A stretch of 64,000 bases of DNA from positions 97,489-161,488 of the forward strand of contig DDTH01000014.1 in NCBI GenBank assembly GCA_002344055.1. The letters are read 5' to 3'. Every line of letters starts with the position of its first letter. Position 1 is the stretch's first letter. The stretch is from Sphingomonadales bacterium UBA2369 (GTDB taxonomy: Bacteria; Pseudomonadota; Alphaproteobacteria; Sphingomonadales; Sphingomonadaceae). The notes under the pieces are model-generated. The model searched no databases and was not told where the DNA came from. It saw only the letters and a list, made by a program, of their open reading frames with translations. The position numbers and the translations under genes were made by a program. Below, in pieces: positions 1-8,287 of the stretch.

Positions 1-63
1 AAAGACCCTCACCCTCCCACCGCTACGCGGCGGGCCCCTCCCTCTCCCTGAAGGGGAGAGGGG
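1..63. repeat. Extragenic palindromic repeat, family B
   Basis: GC-rich repeat ending in a hairpin (ccctctccctgaaggggagaggg). Its reverse complement closely matches the element inside the terminase gene at 31063-31115, including the gggagagggaggg core and the gggtgaggg end. It lies just past the 3' end of the hydrolase gene, so it may also act as a terminator. Confidence 0.7.
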
Positions 64-69
64 CATTAT

Positions 70-726
70 TCACCTTATCGGACACCCCGGATCGAGCCGG
101 TAGTCGAGATAATCGTCCACCTTCTTCATCAGCTGCGGCATTTCGTTGACGAAGAAATGGTTGGCGCCCGGCACCGTCTCATATTCGATCGTGATGCCGC
201 GCTGGGTGCGGAGCTTCTCGACCAGCTTCACCACTGCAGGCGGGGTCACGACCTCGTCGGCCTCGCCCTGCACGATGATGCCGCTCGCGGGGCAGGGGGC
301 CAGGAAGGCGAAATCATACATGTTCGCCGGCGGCGCGATCGAGATGAAGCCGCGCGCTTCCGGGCGGCGCATCAGCAATTGCATGCCGATCCAGGCGCCG
401 AAGCTGAAGCCGGCGACCCAGGTCGTCTCCGCCTCGGGATGAACCTGCTGCATCCAGTCGAGCGCGGAGGCCGCGTCGGACAATTCGCCGATGCCGTTGT
501 CGAACACGCCCTGGCTCTTGCCGACGCCGCGGAAATTGAAGCGCAGGGTCGCGAATCCGCGCTTCACGAAATCCTTGTAGAGCGCGAGCGTGATCGGATG
601 ATTCATCGTGCCGCCGCCCTGCGGGTGCGGATGAAGGATGATCGCGGCCGGCGCGCGCGGGCGCGGGCCCGGCTGGAAACGGCCTTCGAGACGCCCCTCG
701 GGGCCGGGGAAAATGACTTCGGGCAT
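70..726 (-). CDS. alpha/beta hydrolase (dienelactone-hydrolase-like)
   Basis: A protein of about 218 residues with the alpha/beta hydrolase layout. An early HPHPQGG segment resembles the oxyanion-hole region. The nucleophile elbow is the weaker GFSFGAW (Ser in G-x-S-x-G). A later GEADEVV segment carries the acid, and ANHFF carries the catalytic histidine. This is the pattern of the short cytosolic hydrolases related to YjfP and PHB-depolymerase-like proteins, and the substrate cannot be told. I start at the ATG giving MPEVIFPGPEG because the conserved domain begins there; an in-frame extension to 840 would add a basic, non-conserved leader and overlap the promoter region. It is divergent from the desulfurase operon, and the roughly 130-base gap between them probably holds both promoters. 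Confidence 0.85.
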   Translation of the reverse strand: MPEVIFPGPEGRLEGRFQPGPRPRAPAAIILHPHPQGGGTMNHPITLALYKDFVKRGFATLRFNFRGVGKSQGVFDNGIGELSDAASALDWMQQVHPEAETTWVAGFSFGAWIGMQLLMRRPEARGFISIAPPANMYDFAFLAPCPASGIIVQGEADEVVTPPAVVKLVEKLRTQRGITIEYETVPGANHFFVNEMPQLMKKVDDYLDYRLDPGCPIR

Positions 727-854
727 TGCACCTGCTTGCGGGTTGGGTGAGACGAAAAGGGCGCGCTTCGATGCGCCCGTAACAAAAGGGGTGAGCGCGA
801 AAGCGCGCCTCCTATATGGGATGCGCGTGGATTTCCACAATTTGAGACGAACCG

Positions 855-1958
855 TTGAGCCAGCGCCCCCGCATCTATCTCGATCACGCCGCCACGACGT
901 CGATCCTTCCGGCGGCGAAAGCGGCGATGATGGAGGCGATGGAGCGCTGGGCGAACCCGTCTTCCCCCCACGCCGAAGGCCGCGCCGCCCGCGCCGCGCT
1001 GGAGGATGCCCGCGAGCGCATCAAGCGCGCGCTCGGCTGGGACGGCGAATTGATCTTCACCAGCGGCGCGACCGAGGCGATCGAGATCGCGATGCGGCGG
1101 GTGAAGGGGGGCAAGCGCTTCATCAGCGCGGTCGAGCATGATGCCGTGTTCCGTGCGGCGCCCGACGCCGACATCCTGCCATTGGATCACAATGGCGAAC
1201 TCGACCGCAACGAATTGGCGGTCGCGCTGAAATCCGGTGCGGCGTTGATCGCCTTGCAGCACGTCAATTCGGAAACGGGTCAGATGCAGCCGGTGGGTGA
1301 CATTGCAGCCATGGTGCGTGACGCTGGCGGATTGTTGGTCAGCGACTGCGCGCAGTCGGCCGGCAAACGAGAATTGCCGGATGCCGATCTGGCGATCGTA
1401 TCGGCCCATAAGCTTGGCGGGCCACCGGGCATCGGGGCGCTGCTCGTGCGCGATTTCGCCATGCTGGCCGCGTCGGGAGGACAGGAGCAGGGCTATCGGG
1501 GCGGCACCGAAAATCTGCCTGCGGCTGCGGCCTTCGCCGCTGCCACGGAATATTGGGCAAATGCTCCGATCCCCAATCTGCATGAGGAGGTCGATCGCCT
1601 GATCAACGCCGTGCTCGATGCTGGTGGCGACCCCGTCTGGACAGGGCCGCCTGTTCGGGATCAGGAGCGGTCAGCCAGTTTCTCCTGGCATATCGAGGCG
1701 CTGGCGATGCCGGGCCTGCCGGCGACGGCGCAGCTGATCCAGTTCGACATCGCAGGCTTCGCCGTCTCGGCCGGAAGCGCCTGCTCCTCGGGCAGTCTGA
1801 AGCCCAGCCGCGCGCTTGCCGCATTCGGTGTGCCGCCCGAGGTCGCGGCGCGCACGATCCGGGTGAGCTTCGGCTGGTCGACCACTGCGGAAGAGATCGC
1901 GGCCTTTCGAGAGGCGTGGCTTCGTATCGCCGAAGATGCGAAGCGGCGCACCGCATGA
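855..1958 (+). CDS. Cysteine desulfurase (NifS/IscS-like), first of a tandem pair
   Basis: PLP-dependent enzyme expected to take sulfur from L-cysteine as a persulfide for Fe-S assembly or thiolation. It opens with YLDHAATT, carries TSGATEA for phosphate binding, has the Schiff-base lysine in SAHKLGG (about K186) and the persulfide cysteine in SAGSACSSGS (about C310). Length, 367 residues, is normal. The start is a TTG only seven codons before the conserved YLDH motif; no ATG is available. The stop overlaps the start of the next desulfurase (ATGA), so the two are probably translated together. Which sulfur acceptor it serves is not visible; the ferredoxin two genes on suggests Fe-S assembly. 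Confidence 0.9.
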   Translation: MSQRPRIYLDHAATTSILPAAKAAMMEAMERWANPSSPHAEGRAARAALEDARERIKRALGWDGELIFTSGATEAIEIAMRRVKGGKRFISAVEHDAVFRAAPDADILPLDHNGELDRNELAVALKSGAALIALQHVNSETGQMQPVGDIAAMVRDAGGLLVSDCAQSAGKRELPDADLAIVSAHKLGGPPGIGALLVRDFAMLAASGGQEQGYRGGTENLPAAAAFAAATEYWANAPIPNLHEEVDRLINAVLDAGGDPVWTGPPVRDQERSASFSWHIEALAMPGLPATAQLIQFDIAGFAVSAGSACSSGSLKPSRALAAFGVPPEVAARTIRVSFGWSTTAEEIAAFREAWLRIAEDAKRRTA

Positions 1959-3169
1959 CCATCTATCTCGACTATCAGGCCACCACCCCGCTCGCGCCTG
2001 AAGCTGCCGACGCGATGCGCCCCTGGCTCGACGACAAATTCGCCAACCCCCATTCCTCCCACCGCTTGGGCCGCGAGGCGGCGGCGGCTGTGGAGGCGGC
2101 GCGCGAGGAAATCGTGGCGACGCTCCTGCGCTGGGAACCGCGCTACGAACGGCGCGGTGACGAGGCGGACAATCCGCCCTGGGTAACGGAGACCTATCCC
2201 TGGGACTCGCGCCCCGAAAGCGGCAGGCTGTTCTTCACCTCGGGGGCCACGGAGGCGTTGAACTGGGCGATCAAGGGCACGTTCAGCAAGGCGCCGCCGG
2301 ATCGCAGGCGCATCGTGACCGTCGCGACCGAGCATGCGGCCGTGCTCGATACGATCCGGTCGCTCGAGCGGTTCGGGGCGGAGGTCGTCGTCCTGCCGGT
2401 CGACCGCAAGGGGCAGATCGACGTCGTCCAGGCGATGGAGGCGGTGAACGAACGAACGGCGCTTATCGCCTGTATGTCCGTGAACAACGAGATCGGCGTC
2501 GTCCAGCATATCGGCCTGCTGCGGATGAGCGAGGTCGCGCGGGCGCACGGCGTGCCGGTCATTTGCGACAATGTGCAGGGTTTCGGCCGTTACTCGGTAA
2601 ACGTGTCGATGTGCGACATGGTCGCGATTTCGGCCCACAAGATTCACGGCCCAAAGGGCATCGGCGCGCTGTGGGTTCGTAAGGGTTTCGAACCCGAGCC
2701 GTTGCTGCATGGCGGCGGACAGGAAGGCGGGCTTCGGTCCGGTACGCTAAGTCCGGCGCTCTGTGCCGGCTTCGGCGCGGCCGCGAAGTTGGCCGGGGCC
2801 GACCCGCTACAGGGCGCGGGTCACGTCATGCAGCTTTATCATCGCGCGCGCGAGATTCTGCGAGACGCGGGCTGGCATATGAATGGCCATCGCAGCGTGA
2901 GGTGGCCCGGCAATCTCAACATCCGTCGCGCCGGGGTGGACGCCGCCCGCCTGATCGCCGACGTCCGGCAGGTCGCCTTCTCCGCCGGCTCCGCCTGCGC
3001 CAGCGGCTCCGGGCGCCCCAGCCACGTCCTGCGCGCCATCGGCCTCAGCGACGCCGAGGCGCGGTCCAGCATCCGCCTGGGCTTCGGCCGCTACACGACG
3101 GAAGCGGAACTGATCGAAGCGCTCGACCTGATCAATACCGCCGCCGAGCGCCAGCTTCGCCTGCCATGA
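1955..3169 (+). CDS. Cysteine desulfurase, second of a tandem pair, with an internal insertion
   Basis: A second class V aminotransferase-fold desulfurase of 404 residues: YLDYQATTP near the N-terminus, TSGATEA, lysine in SAHKIHG (about K229) and cysteine in SAGSACASGS (about C348). Compared with its neighbour it has roughly 30 extra residues (about 58-89), rich in Trp, Arg, Glu and Pro, between the first helix pair and the phosphate-binding loop. The ATG chosen overlaps the previous stop as ATGA, and its own stop overlaps the ferredoxin start in the same way. An upstream in-frame ATG at 1916 would add 13 residues inside the first gene and is less likely. The pair may form a heterodimer, which is inference only. 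Confidence 0.9.
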   Translation: MTIYLDYQATTPLAPEAADAMRPWLDDKFANPHSSHRLGREAAAAVEAAREEIVATLLRWEPRYERRGDEADNPPWVTETYPWDSRPESGRLFFTSGATEALNWAIKGTFSKAPPDRRRIVTVATEHAAVLDTIRSLERFGAEVVVLPVDRKGQIDVVQAMEAVNERTALIACMSVNNEIGVVQHIGLLRMSEVARAHGVPVICDNVQGFGRYSVNVSMCDMVAISAHKIHGPKGIGALWVRKGFEPEPLLHGGGQEGGLRSGTLSPALCAGFGAAAKLAGADPLQGAGHVMQLYHRAREILRDAGWHMNGHRSVRWPGNLNIRRAGVDAARLIADVRQVAFSAGSACASGSGRPSHVLRAIGLSDAEARSSIRLGFGRYTTEAELIEALDLINTAAERQLRLP

Positions 3170-3501
3170 TCCGCGTCCGCTTCATCTCCGCCGATGGCGA
3201 AAACGTGCAGGATGTCGATGCCCCGCCCGGCGAACGCCTGCTCGAAATCGCCCAGGCCGCCGGCCAGCCGCTGGAAGGGACGTGCGAGGGGCAGATGGCC
3301 TGCTCCACCTGCCACGTCATCGTCGCCGCCGAGGATTTCGCCAAACTTCCCCGCGCCAGCGAGGAGGAGGACGATCTGCTCGATCTCGCCGCCTGCGTCA
3401 CCCGCCACTCGCGCCTCGCCTGCCAGATCGAGCTGACCGAAGCGCTGGACGGCCTCACCGTCCGCATCCCCGGCGGCGCGCATGACATGAGGGGGAAATG
3501 A
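3166..3501 (+). CDS. [2Fe-2S] ferredoxin, adrenodoxin/ISC type
   Basis: A 111-residue ferredoxin with the vertebrate/ISC-type cluster ligands C40-x5-C46-x2-C49 (motif TCEGQMACSTC) and C86 in SRLACQI. This spacing marks the Fdx/adrenodoxin class that gives electrons to Fe-S assembly or to monooxygenases. Its position directly after two desulfurases, with a 4-base ATGA overlap, fits an electron donor for cluster synthesis. The next gene, a beta-lactamase, again starts inside its stop codon, so all four cistrons look translationally coupled. Confidence 0.92.
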   Translation: MIRVRFISADGENVQDVDAPPGERLLEIAQAAGQPLEGTCEGQMACSTCHVIVAAEDFAKLPRASEEEDDLLDLAACVTRHSRLACQIELTEALDGLTVRIPGGAHDMRGK

Positions 3502-4391
3502 TGCGTCTGTTGGCGATCCTCGCCATTCTCGCCGTCGCTGCCTGCGGAACCCCGCCGGCGGTGACCGCACAGCAGGGACCCGTGGACCAGCTTGCCGCCG
3601 CCGACCGGGTCCGCGCGGACATCGAGGCGATCGAGCGGCGCACTGGCGGTCGGCTCGGGCTGGTGCTGCTGGATGACGAGCGCCGCACCCTGATCGCCCA
3701 TCGGTCCGGCGAGCGCTTCGCGATGTGCTCCACCTTCAAGCTGGCGCTGGCGTCACGGCTGCTGGATGGGGTCGAAGAGAGCCGCTGGCGGTTGGAAACG
3801 AGCATGCCTGTCAACCGGGCCGGTCTCCTGCCCAATTCCCCGGTCACCGCGCGGCACATCGAATCCGGTCGGATCACGATGGAAGAAGCGGCCGCGGCGA
3901 TCGTCACCGTCAGCGACAATACCGCCGCCAACCTGTTGCTGGAGCGCATTGGCGGTCCTGCCGCCTTCACCGCCTGGCTGCGCGCCAATGATGATGAGGA
4001 GACGCGGCTGGATCGATGGGAGCTGGAGCTGAACGAGAATCGGCCCGGCGATCCGCGCGATACCACGACGCCGCGCGCCGCGGCGGCGATGACGGCGCGG
4101 ATCTTCGGGCCGGATATCCATCTGCCCGAAAGCCGCGAGCGCCTGCTGCGCTGGACGGCTGAAAGCCGCACCGGCGCCCGCCGGATTCGTGCCGGGCTAC
4201 CGGCCGGCTGGGAAGCGGGCGACAAGACCGGAACCTGTGGCAACGCCTGGAACGACATTGCCTGGTTCCGCGCGCCGGACGGGCGTTTCCATGTCCTGGC
4301 TGTCTATCTGGATCGGCCCAGCGTCTCCGGGCCGGAGGCGGAAGCGGCGATCGCCGATGTGGCGCGGCTGGCGGTCACGCTCGTCCGCTAA
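3498..4391 (+). CDS. bla: Class A beta-lactamase, probable lipoprotein, with paired cysteines
   Basis: Serine beta-lactamase with all class A motifs: S-x-x-K in CSTFK (about S78, K81), SDN (about 139-141), DRWELELN with the general base Glu (about E175), and KTG (about 243-245). A cysteine directly precedes the active serine (C77), and another follows KTGT (C247). These match Ambler positions 69 and 238, the disulfide pair found in the KPC, SME, NMC-A and GES carbapenemases. The N-terminus is a lipoprotein signal ending in VAAC, so the enzyme is probably anchored in the envelope with its active domain in the periplasm. Two adjacent ATGs (3498, 3501) could start it, and it overlaps the ferredoxin stop. 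No ampR-type regulator is adjacent. Substrate range cannot be read from sequence. Confidence 0.92.
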   Translation: MMRLLAILAILAVAACGTPPAVTAQQGPVDQLAAADRVRADIEAIERRTGGRLGLVLLDDERRTLIAHRSGERFAMCSTFKLALASRLLDGVEESRWRLETSMPVNRAGLLPNSPVTARHIESGRITMEEAAAAIVTVSDNTAANLLLERIGGPAAFTAWLRANDDEETRLDRWELELNENRPGDPRDTTTPRAAAAMTARIFGPDIHLPESRERLLRWTAESRTGARRIRAGLPAGWEAGDKTGTCGNAWNDIAWFRAPDGRFHVLAVYLDRPSVSGPEAEAAIADVARLAVTLVR

Positions 4392-4426
4392 TCTTGCATC
4401 CCGGACAACGCTCGCCCATATGCGCC

Positions 4427-4520
4427 CCGGGAGTCGGGCGGACGGCGTCGTCGCCAACCTGGTCAGGTCCGGAAGGAAGCAGCCACAACGATTTCGCGCC
4501 GGGTCGTTCCGGCTCCCACC
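4427..4520 (+). ncRNA. ffs: Signal recognition particle RNA, small bacterial (4.5S) type
   Basis: Contains the nearly invariant SRP RNA apical core (ggtcaggtccggaaggaagc) near 4463-4482. The flanks pair: gggagtcggg at 4429-4438 is complementary, with G-U pairs, to the ccggctccc stretch ending at 4517, closing a rod-like hairpin of about 90 nt. The RNA binds Ffh for co-translational targeting. It lies upstream of dnaX, its usual place in many bacteria. Ends are estimated from the closing helix. Confidence 0.9.
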
Positions 4521-4530
4521 CATGAAATGC

Positions 4531-4748
4531 CGAGCGCAGCGCAGCAGCGCGTAGAGCCATTGAATAGCGGACGGCCTGCCGCTCCAGCGGACAGGACCGA
4601 CGGCGCGGCTTTGCCGCGACGCCCACAAGCCGCCGAGCGCAACGACGCCGATGCGAAGCATCGCCGGAGCAGCGCGTAGAGCCGGCTTGGGACGGACGGC
4701 CTGCGGCTTCGCCGACAGGACCGACGGCGCGGCTTTGCCGCGACGCCC
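4531..4748. repeat. Imperfect tandem repeat, about 125-base period, with small hairpins
   Basis: Two copies of a unit share agcagcgcgtagagcc (4543-4558 and 4668-4683) and a 35-base block starting gacaggaccgacggcgcgg (4590-4624 and 4714-4748). Each copy carries the hairpin cgcggctttgccgcg; other short hairpins include gatgcgaagcatc. The region fills the gap between the SRP RNA and the DoxX-type gene. Open frames across it are repetitive and arginine-rich, and I do not consider them genes. Confidence 0.8.
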
Positions 4749-4758
4749 CAGCTCAAAA

Positions 4759-5160
4759 TCAGCTTGCCCGCCGCCCCGGCCACCAAACCCACGCCTGCGC
4801 CGCCAGCCCGGCAATCAGCAGCACGCTATATTCCATCCCGTTGCGGCCCAGCCCGACCACGAACCACCCCGCCGGCCAGTGCACCAAAGCGATCCCCACC
4901 GCGTAGATTCCGCAATAGACCAGGCACAAAGCGCTGACCCACCGCCCGATCGCCAGCAAGGGCGTCCCCAATATCTCGAAGGCGGTGATCCCCGCCGCGA
5001 TCCAGAAGCCGAGCGGGAAACCCAGCGAATCGAGCCATTCCCCGAACGGCGCGACCCCGCCCGCAACCCACCGCGCCCAGCCATGCGCGGCGATCAGCCC
5101 CGCAAGCACGAGGCGAAGGACCAGCAAGGCCTGCATCTGGCGGCGCGCGCTATCCGGCAT
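4759..5160 (-). CDS. Small membrane protein, DoxX-like
   Basis: A 133-residue hydrophobic protein with four predicted membrane segments (about residues 11-28, 48-66, 72-92 and 108-127). An N-terminal RxxLxxxLIxxHGxxR-type stretch and a GxPLLxIGR segment recall the DoxX/DoxD family. The ATG at 5160 follows a short purine-rich stretch. It faces away from dnaX, so the interval 5161-5304 may hold two promoters. Function is unknown beyond the family resemblance. Confidence 0.7.
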   Translation of the reverse strand: MPDSARRQMQALLVLRLVLAGLIAAHGWARWVAGGVAPFGEWLDSLGFPLGFWIAAGITAFEILGTPLLAIGRWVSALCLVYCGIYAVGIALVHWPAGWFVVGLGRNGMEYSVLLIAGLAAQAWVWWPGRRAS

Positions 5161-5304
5161 GGCATATCCCCCTTTTCGCGACAGCCTAGCGGCGCGGGAG
5201 CGGACCGGTCATCCCTTTCGGCGAACGGCCATGCCGCTTCGACAAGGCTCGCCACCCGCTTTGCACTGGCAAGCGCCCCGGCGCGGGCTTAGGTTCGCGG
5301 AACA

Positions 5305-6954
5305 ATGTCTTCCGAATCTCCCGACGACGGTTTCTCCCTCGGCCTCGACGAGCCGCCGCAGCCCGCGCAGCCGCCCGCGGACGCCTCCGGCCAGCCCTAT
5401 CGCGTCCTCGCCCGCAAATATCGCCCGCGCACCTTCGCCGAGCTGATCGGGCAGGAGGCGATGGTCCGCACCCTCGGCAATGCGATCAAGCGCGACCGCA
5501 TCGCCCATGCCTTCCTGCTCACCGGCGTGCGCGGCGTCGGCAAGACCTCCACCGCCCGGCTGATCGCCAAGGCGCTGAACTGCATCGGCCCGGACGGGCA
5601 GGGCGGTCCGACGATCGATCCCTGCAATGTCTGCGAGCCGTGCCGAGCGATCGGCGAAGGCCGCCACATCGACGTGATCGAGATGGACGCCGCCTCCAAT
5701 ACCGGCGTCGACGACGTGCGCGAGATCATCGAGGCGGTGCGCTATTCCGCCGTCTCGGCGCGCTACAAGGTCTATATCGTGGACGAGGTCCACATGCTGT
5801 CCAAGAACGCCTTCAACGCGCTGCTGAAGACGCTCGAGGAGCCGCCGCCCCACGTCAAATTCCTGTTCGCCACCACCGAAGTGAACAAGGTCCCGGTCAC
5901 CGTATTGTCCCGCTGCCAGCGTTTCGACCTGCGCCGCATCCCGGCCGAGCGTCTGGCCGCCCATTTCGCCCATGTCGCGCGCGAGGAGCAGGTGGAGGTC
6001 GAGGAGGAGGCGCTGGCGCTCATCTCCCGTGCCGCCGAAGGCTCGGCCCGCGACGGCCTCTCCATCCTCGATCAGGCGATCGCGCACGGCTCCGGCAATG
6101 TCAGCGCGGATCAGGTCCGCGAGATGCTCGGCCTGTCGGATCGCGGTGCCGTGCGCGGCCTGCTCGGCCTGCTGCTGGCCGGCGATGCGCAGGGCGCGCT
6201 CGCGGCCTTGCGCGACCAATATGATCTCGGCGTCGAACCCGCCGCTTTGATCCGCTCCCTGCTGGAGGCCGTGCACGGCATCACCCGTGCGAAGGTCGGC
6301 GGCCCGCGCGATCCCGCCCAGTCGGACGAGGAGCGCGAAGCCTATGCCGACTGGTCGGACCGCCTGTCCTATCCGATCCTGCACCGCCTCTGGCAGCTGC
6401 TGCTGAAAGGCCTCGACGATGTCGCCCGCGCGCCGTCACCGGTGGAGGCGGCGGAAATGGCGCTGCTGCGCCTGATTCACGCCTCGACCCTGCCGGACCC
6501 GGGCGAACTGGCCGCGAAGCTGGCCGGCGGCGCCCCGGTCACGATCGCCGCCGCGACGCCGGCCGCCGCCCCGGCCGCACCCTCCGGCGACGTGGCCAGC
6601 TTCCCCGCTCTGATCGAGCGGCTGGAGGATGCCGGCAAGATGATTGTCGCCCAGCGCCTGCGCGACGAAGCCAGCCTCGTCCGCTTCGCCCCGCCGGAAA
6701 TCGTCTTCCACATGCCGGGCGCGAACGACGACTTCCTGCGCGAGCTGAAGGATGCGCTGAAGCAGGCCGGCCTCGGCACGATCGCTCCCGAACTCACCGA
6801 TGTGCCGGGCGATCCGACCCTGCGCGAAGCACAGATTCAGGCCGAACAGGACGAACGGCAGGACGTGCTGAATTCGCCGATGGTGAAAGCGGCGTTCGAG
6901 GCCTTTCCCGACGCCGAACTGGCTGGCTATACGGCCGGCGACCGCACGCACTGA
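5305..6954 (+). CDS. dnaX: DNA polymerase III subunit gamma/tau
   Basis: Clamp-loader ATPase of 549 residues. A short acidic/proline-rich leader is followed by the RFC-like AAA+ module: YRPRTFAELIGQE box, Walker A GVRGVGKTS, a zinc knuckle of four cysteines between CIGPDG and CEPC, DEVHM Walker B, TTEVNKVP sensor region and the SRC arginine-finger motif. The remainder contains domain III and a proline/alanine linker followed by a tau-like C-terminal domain. I see no obvious frameshift slippery run that would make a short gamma form, though this was not searched exhaustively. It is followed after nine bases by ybaB, the classical pair; recR is not next in line here. Confidence 0.97.
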   Translation: MSSESPDDGFSLGLDEPPQPAQPPADASGQPYRVLARKYRPRTFAELIGQEAMVRTLGNAIKRDRIAHAFLLTGVRGVGKTSTARLIAKALNCIGPDGQGGPTIDPCNVCEPCRAIGEGRHIDVIEMDAASNTGVDDVREIIEAVRYSAVSARYKVYIVDEVHMLSKNAFNALLKTLEEPPPHVKFLFATTEVNKVPVTVLSRCQRFDLRRIPAERLAAHFAHVAREEQVEVEEEALALISRAAEGSARDGLSILDQAIAHGSGNVSADQVREMLGLSDRGAVRGLLGLLLAGDAQGALAALRDQYDLGVEPAALIRSLLEAVHGITRAKVGGPRDPAQSDEEREAYADWSDRLSYPILHRLWQLLLKGLDDVARAPSPVEAAEMALLRLIHASTLPDPGELAAKLAGGAPVTIAAATPAAAPAAPSGDVASFPALIERLEDAGKMIVAQRLRDEASLVRFAPPEIVFHMPGANDDFLRELKDALKQAGLGTIAPELTDVPGDPTLREAQIQAEQDERQDVLNSPMVKAAFEAFPDAELAGYTAGDRTH

Positions 6955-6963
6955 GGATCTGAC

Positions 6964-7281
6964 ATGCAGAATATCGAAGACATCATGAAGATGGCGCAGG
7001 AAGCGCAGAACAAGCTGATGGAGGAGCAGGCCAGGCTCGAGAAGGTCGAGATCGAGGGCGCGTCCGGCGGCGGCATGGTGAAGGTCCGCGCCACCGCCAA
7101 GGGCCGCGTGATCGCGGTCAACATCGACGACAGCCTGCTGGGCGACAAGCAGATGCTGGAGGATCTCGTCGCCGCCGCCTTCAACGACGCCCGCGTGAAG
7201 GCCGAGGCCGCGGTCGCGGGCTCGATGAGCCAGGCCATGGGCGGCATGCAGATGCCCCCGGGCTTCAAGATGCCGTTCTAA
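6964..7281 (+). CDS. YbaB/EbfC family nucleoid-associated protein
   Basis: A 105-residue protein with the typical N-terminal MKMAQEAQNKLMEEQ helix, a GGGMVKVRATAKG strand pair and a C-terminal methionine/glycine-rich tail (QAMGGMQMPPGF). Members are dimeric DNA-binding proteins. The gene sits nine bases after dnaX, and the dnaX-ybaB order is widespread. The length is standard. Confidence 0.93.
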   Translation: MQNIEDIMKMAQEAQNKLMEEQARLEKVEIEGASGGGMVKVRATAKGRVIAVNIDDSLLGDKQMLEDLVAAAFNDARVKAEAAVAGSMSQAMGGMQMPPGFKMPF

Positions 7282-7310
7282 GGGTAAGCGCGATAACCCA
7301 AACCCGCTCT

Positions 7311-7389
7311 GCCTGAGCTTGTCGAAGGCCTGCCCTTTTCTTTTCGCTGAGCCATAAAGAAGGACAGTCCTTCGAAAAGCTCAGGATGG
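7311..7389. repeat. Extragenic inverted repeat, family C (cctgagcttgtcgaagg)
   Basis: The left arm cctgagcttgtcgaagg (7313-7329) pairs with ccttcgaaaagctcagg (7370-7386), 16 of 17 positions matching; the inner parts (cctgcccttttctt and aagaaggacag) also pair. Related copies lie at 31134-31216 and 56867-56946. It may form a long stem-loop in the RNA downstream of ybaB. Confidence 0.85.
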
Positions 7390-7482
7390 TCGGGGTGGCG
7401 CGGTAAGCGCTGTCTCCTAGCGGGACTCGGTTTACCATAGGTGGCAGGACCTCTCCGGGCCTGCCTCTGATATCTGGGTCGG

Positions 7483-8283
7483 ATGCGTTTCCGTCTCCCG
7501 ATCCTGCTCGCAGCGACCTTCCTCGCCACGCCGGCCCAGGCCCAGACCGCGCCGGAGGTCAAGGAAGAAGACGCGATCTGCGCCGACCGGCCGGGCATCG
7601 CCAGCTCCACCTGCACGGTGCCGGCGAACCGCGTCCAGGTCGAGCTCGCGGTCGACTGGTCGTTCCAGGAGGAGGGCGGCGACCGCACCGACACTCTGCT
7701 CGCCGGTGACACGCTCGTCCGCGTCGGGGTGGGCGACCGCACCGAGCTGCAATTCGGCTGGACCGCTTATGGCCGCGTCCGCGACCGCACGGCCGGCATC
7801 CGCTCGCGCGACGATGGTGTGGGCGATGCGCTGGTCGGGATCCGCCATCGCTTCTTCGAAGGGGAAAGGGTCTCGGCGGCGGTGCAGGGGCGCCTGCTGC
7901 TCCCCACCGGCGGCGCGGCGATCGGCGCCGGGACCTGGGGCTTCGATCTGGAAATGCCGATCGAGTTCGAGCTTGGCGACAATTATCTGCTGTTGACGCC
8001 CGCGCTCGGCGCGACGCCGGACGCCGACCGGCGCGGGCGGCATTTGTCCTACGGCCTCGCCGCCGGTTTCGGCTTCAACCTGTCGAAGCGGCTCAGCGCC
8101 CAGCTCGATCTGGCTTTCTACCGCGACGACGATCCGCTGGGCGCGAGCACCGAAGCGCTTGCGGGCCTCGGCCTGGCCTGGCTCGTGAACGACGATCTGC
8201 AGCTCGATCTCGGCGCGAATATCGGCCTCAACCGGGAGACCCCGAATTTCGGCATCTACGTCGGCGCGGCGAACCGGTTCTAG
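7483..8283 (+). CDS. Putative outer-membrane beta-barrel protein, phenol-degradation MetA-like
   Basis: A 266-residue exported protein. A signal peptide ends in PAQA (about residue 20), followed by an ADRPG segment and then alternating strands such as RTELQFGWTAYG, VSAAVQGRLLLPTGG and LSAQLDLAFYRDDD. It ends in GAANRF, the terminal phenylalanine expected of barrels assembled by BAM. This resembles the transporter family annotated as 'MetA-pathway of phenol degradation', which is named by association; no substrate can be inferred. It stands alone between two repeat elements. Confidence 0.75.
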   Translation: MRFRLPILLAATFLATPAQAQTAPEVKEEDAICADRPGIASSTCTVPANRVQVELAVDWSFQEEGGDRTDTLLAGDTLVRVGVGDRTELQFGWTAYGRVRDRTAGIRSRDDGVGDALVGIRHRFFEGERVSAAVQGRLLLPTGGAAIGAGTWGFDLEMPIEFELGDNYLLLTPALGATPDADRRGRHLSYGLAAGFGFNLSKRLSAQLDLAFYRDDDPLGASTEALAGLGLAWLVNDDLQLDLGANIGLNRETPNFGIYVGAANRF

Positions 8284-8287
8284 GAAG

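Noticed and set aside
4197..4814. Overlapping minus-strand frames across the SRP RNA and tandem repeat
   Set aside because: Repeated Arg-rich peptides simply mirror the DNA repeat, and one frame covers the SRP RNA core.
5230..5255. Possible family C half-repeat (cttcgacaaggctcg) upstream of dnaX
   Set aside because: Only about 14 bases match and no return arm is present.
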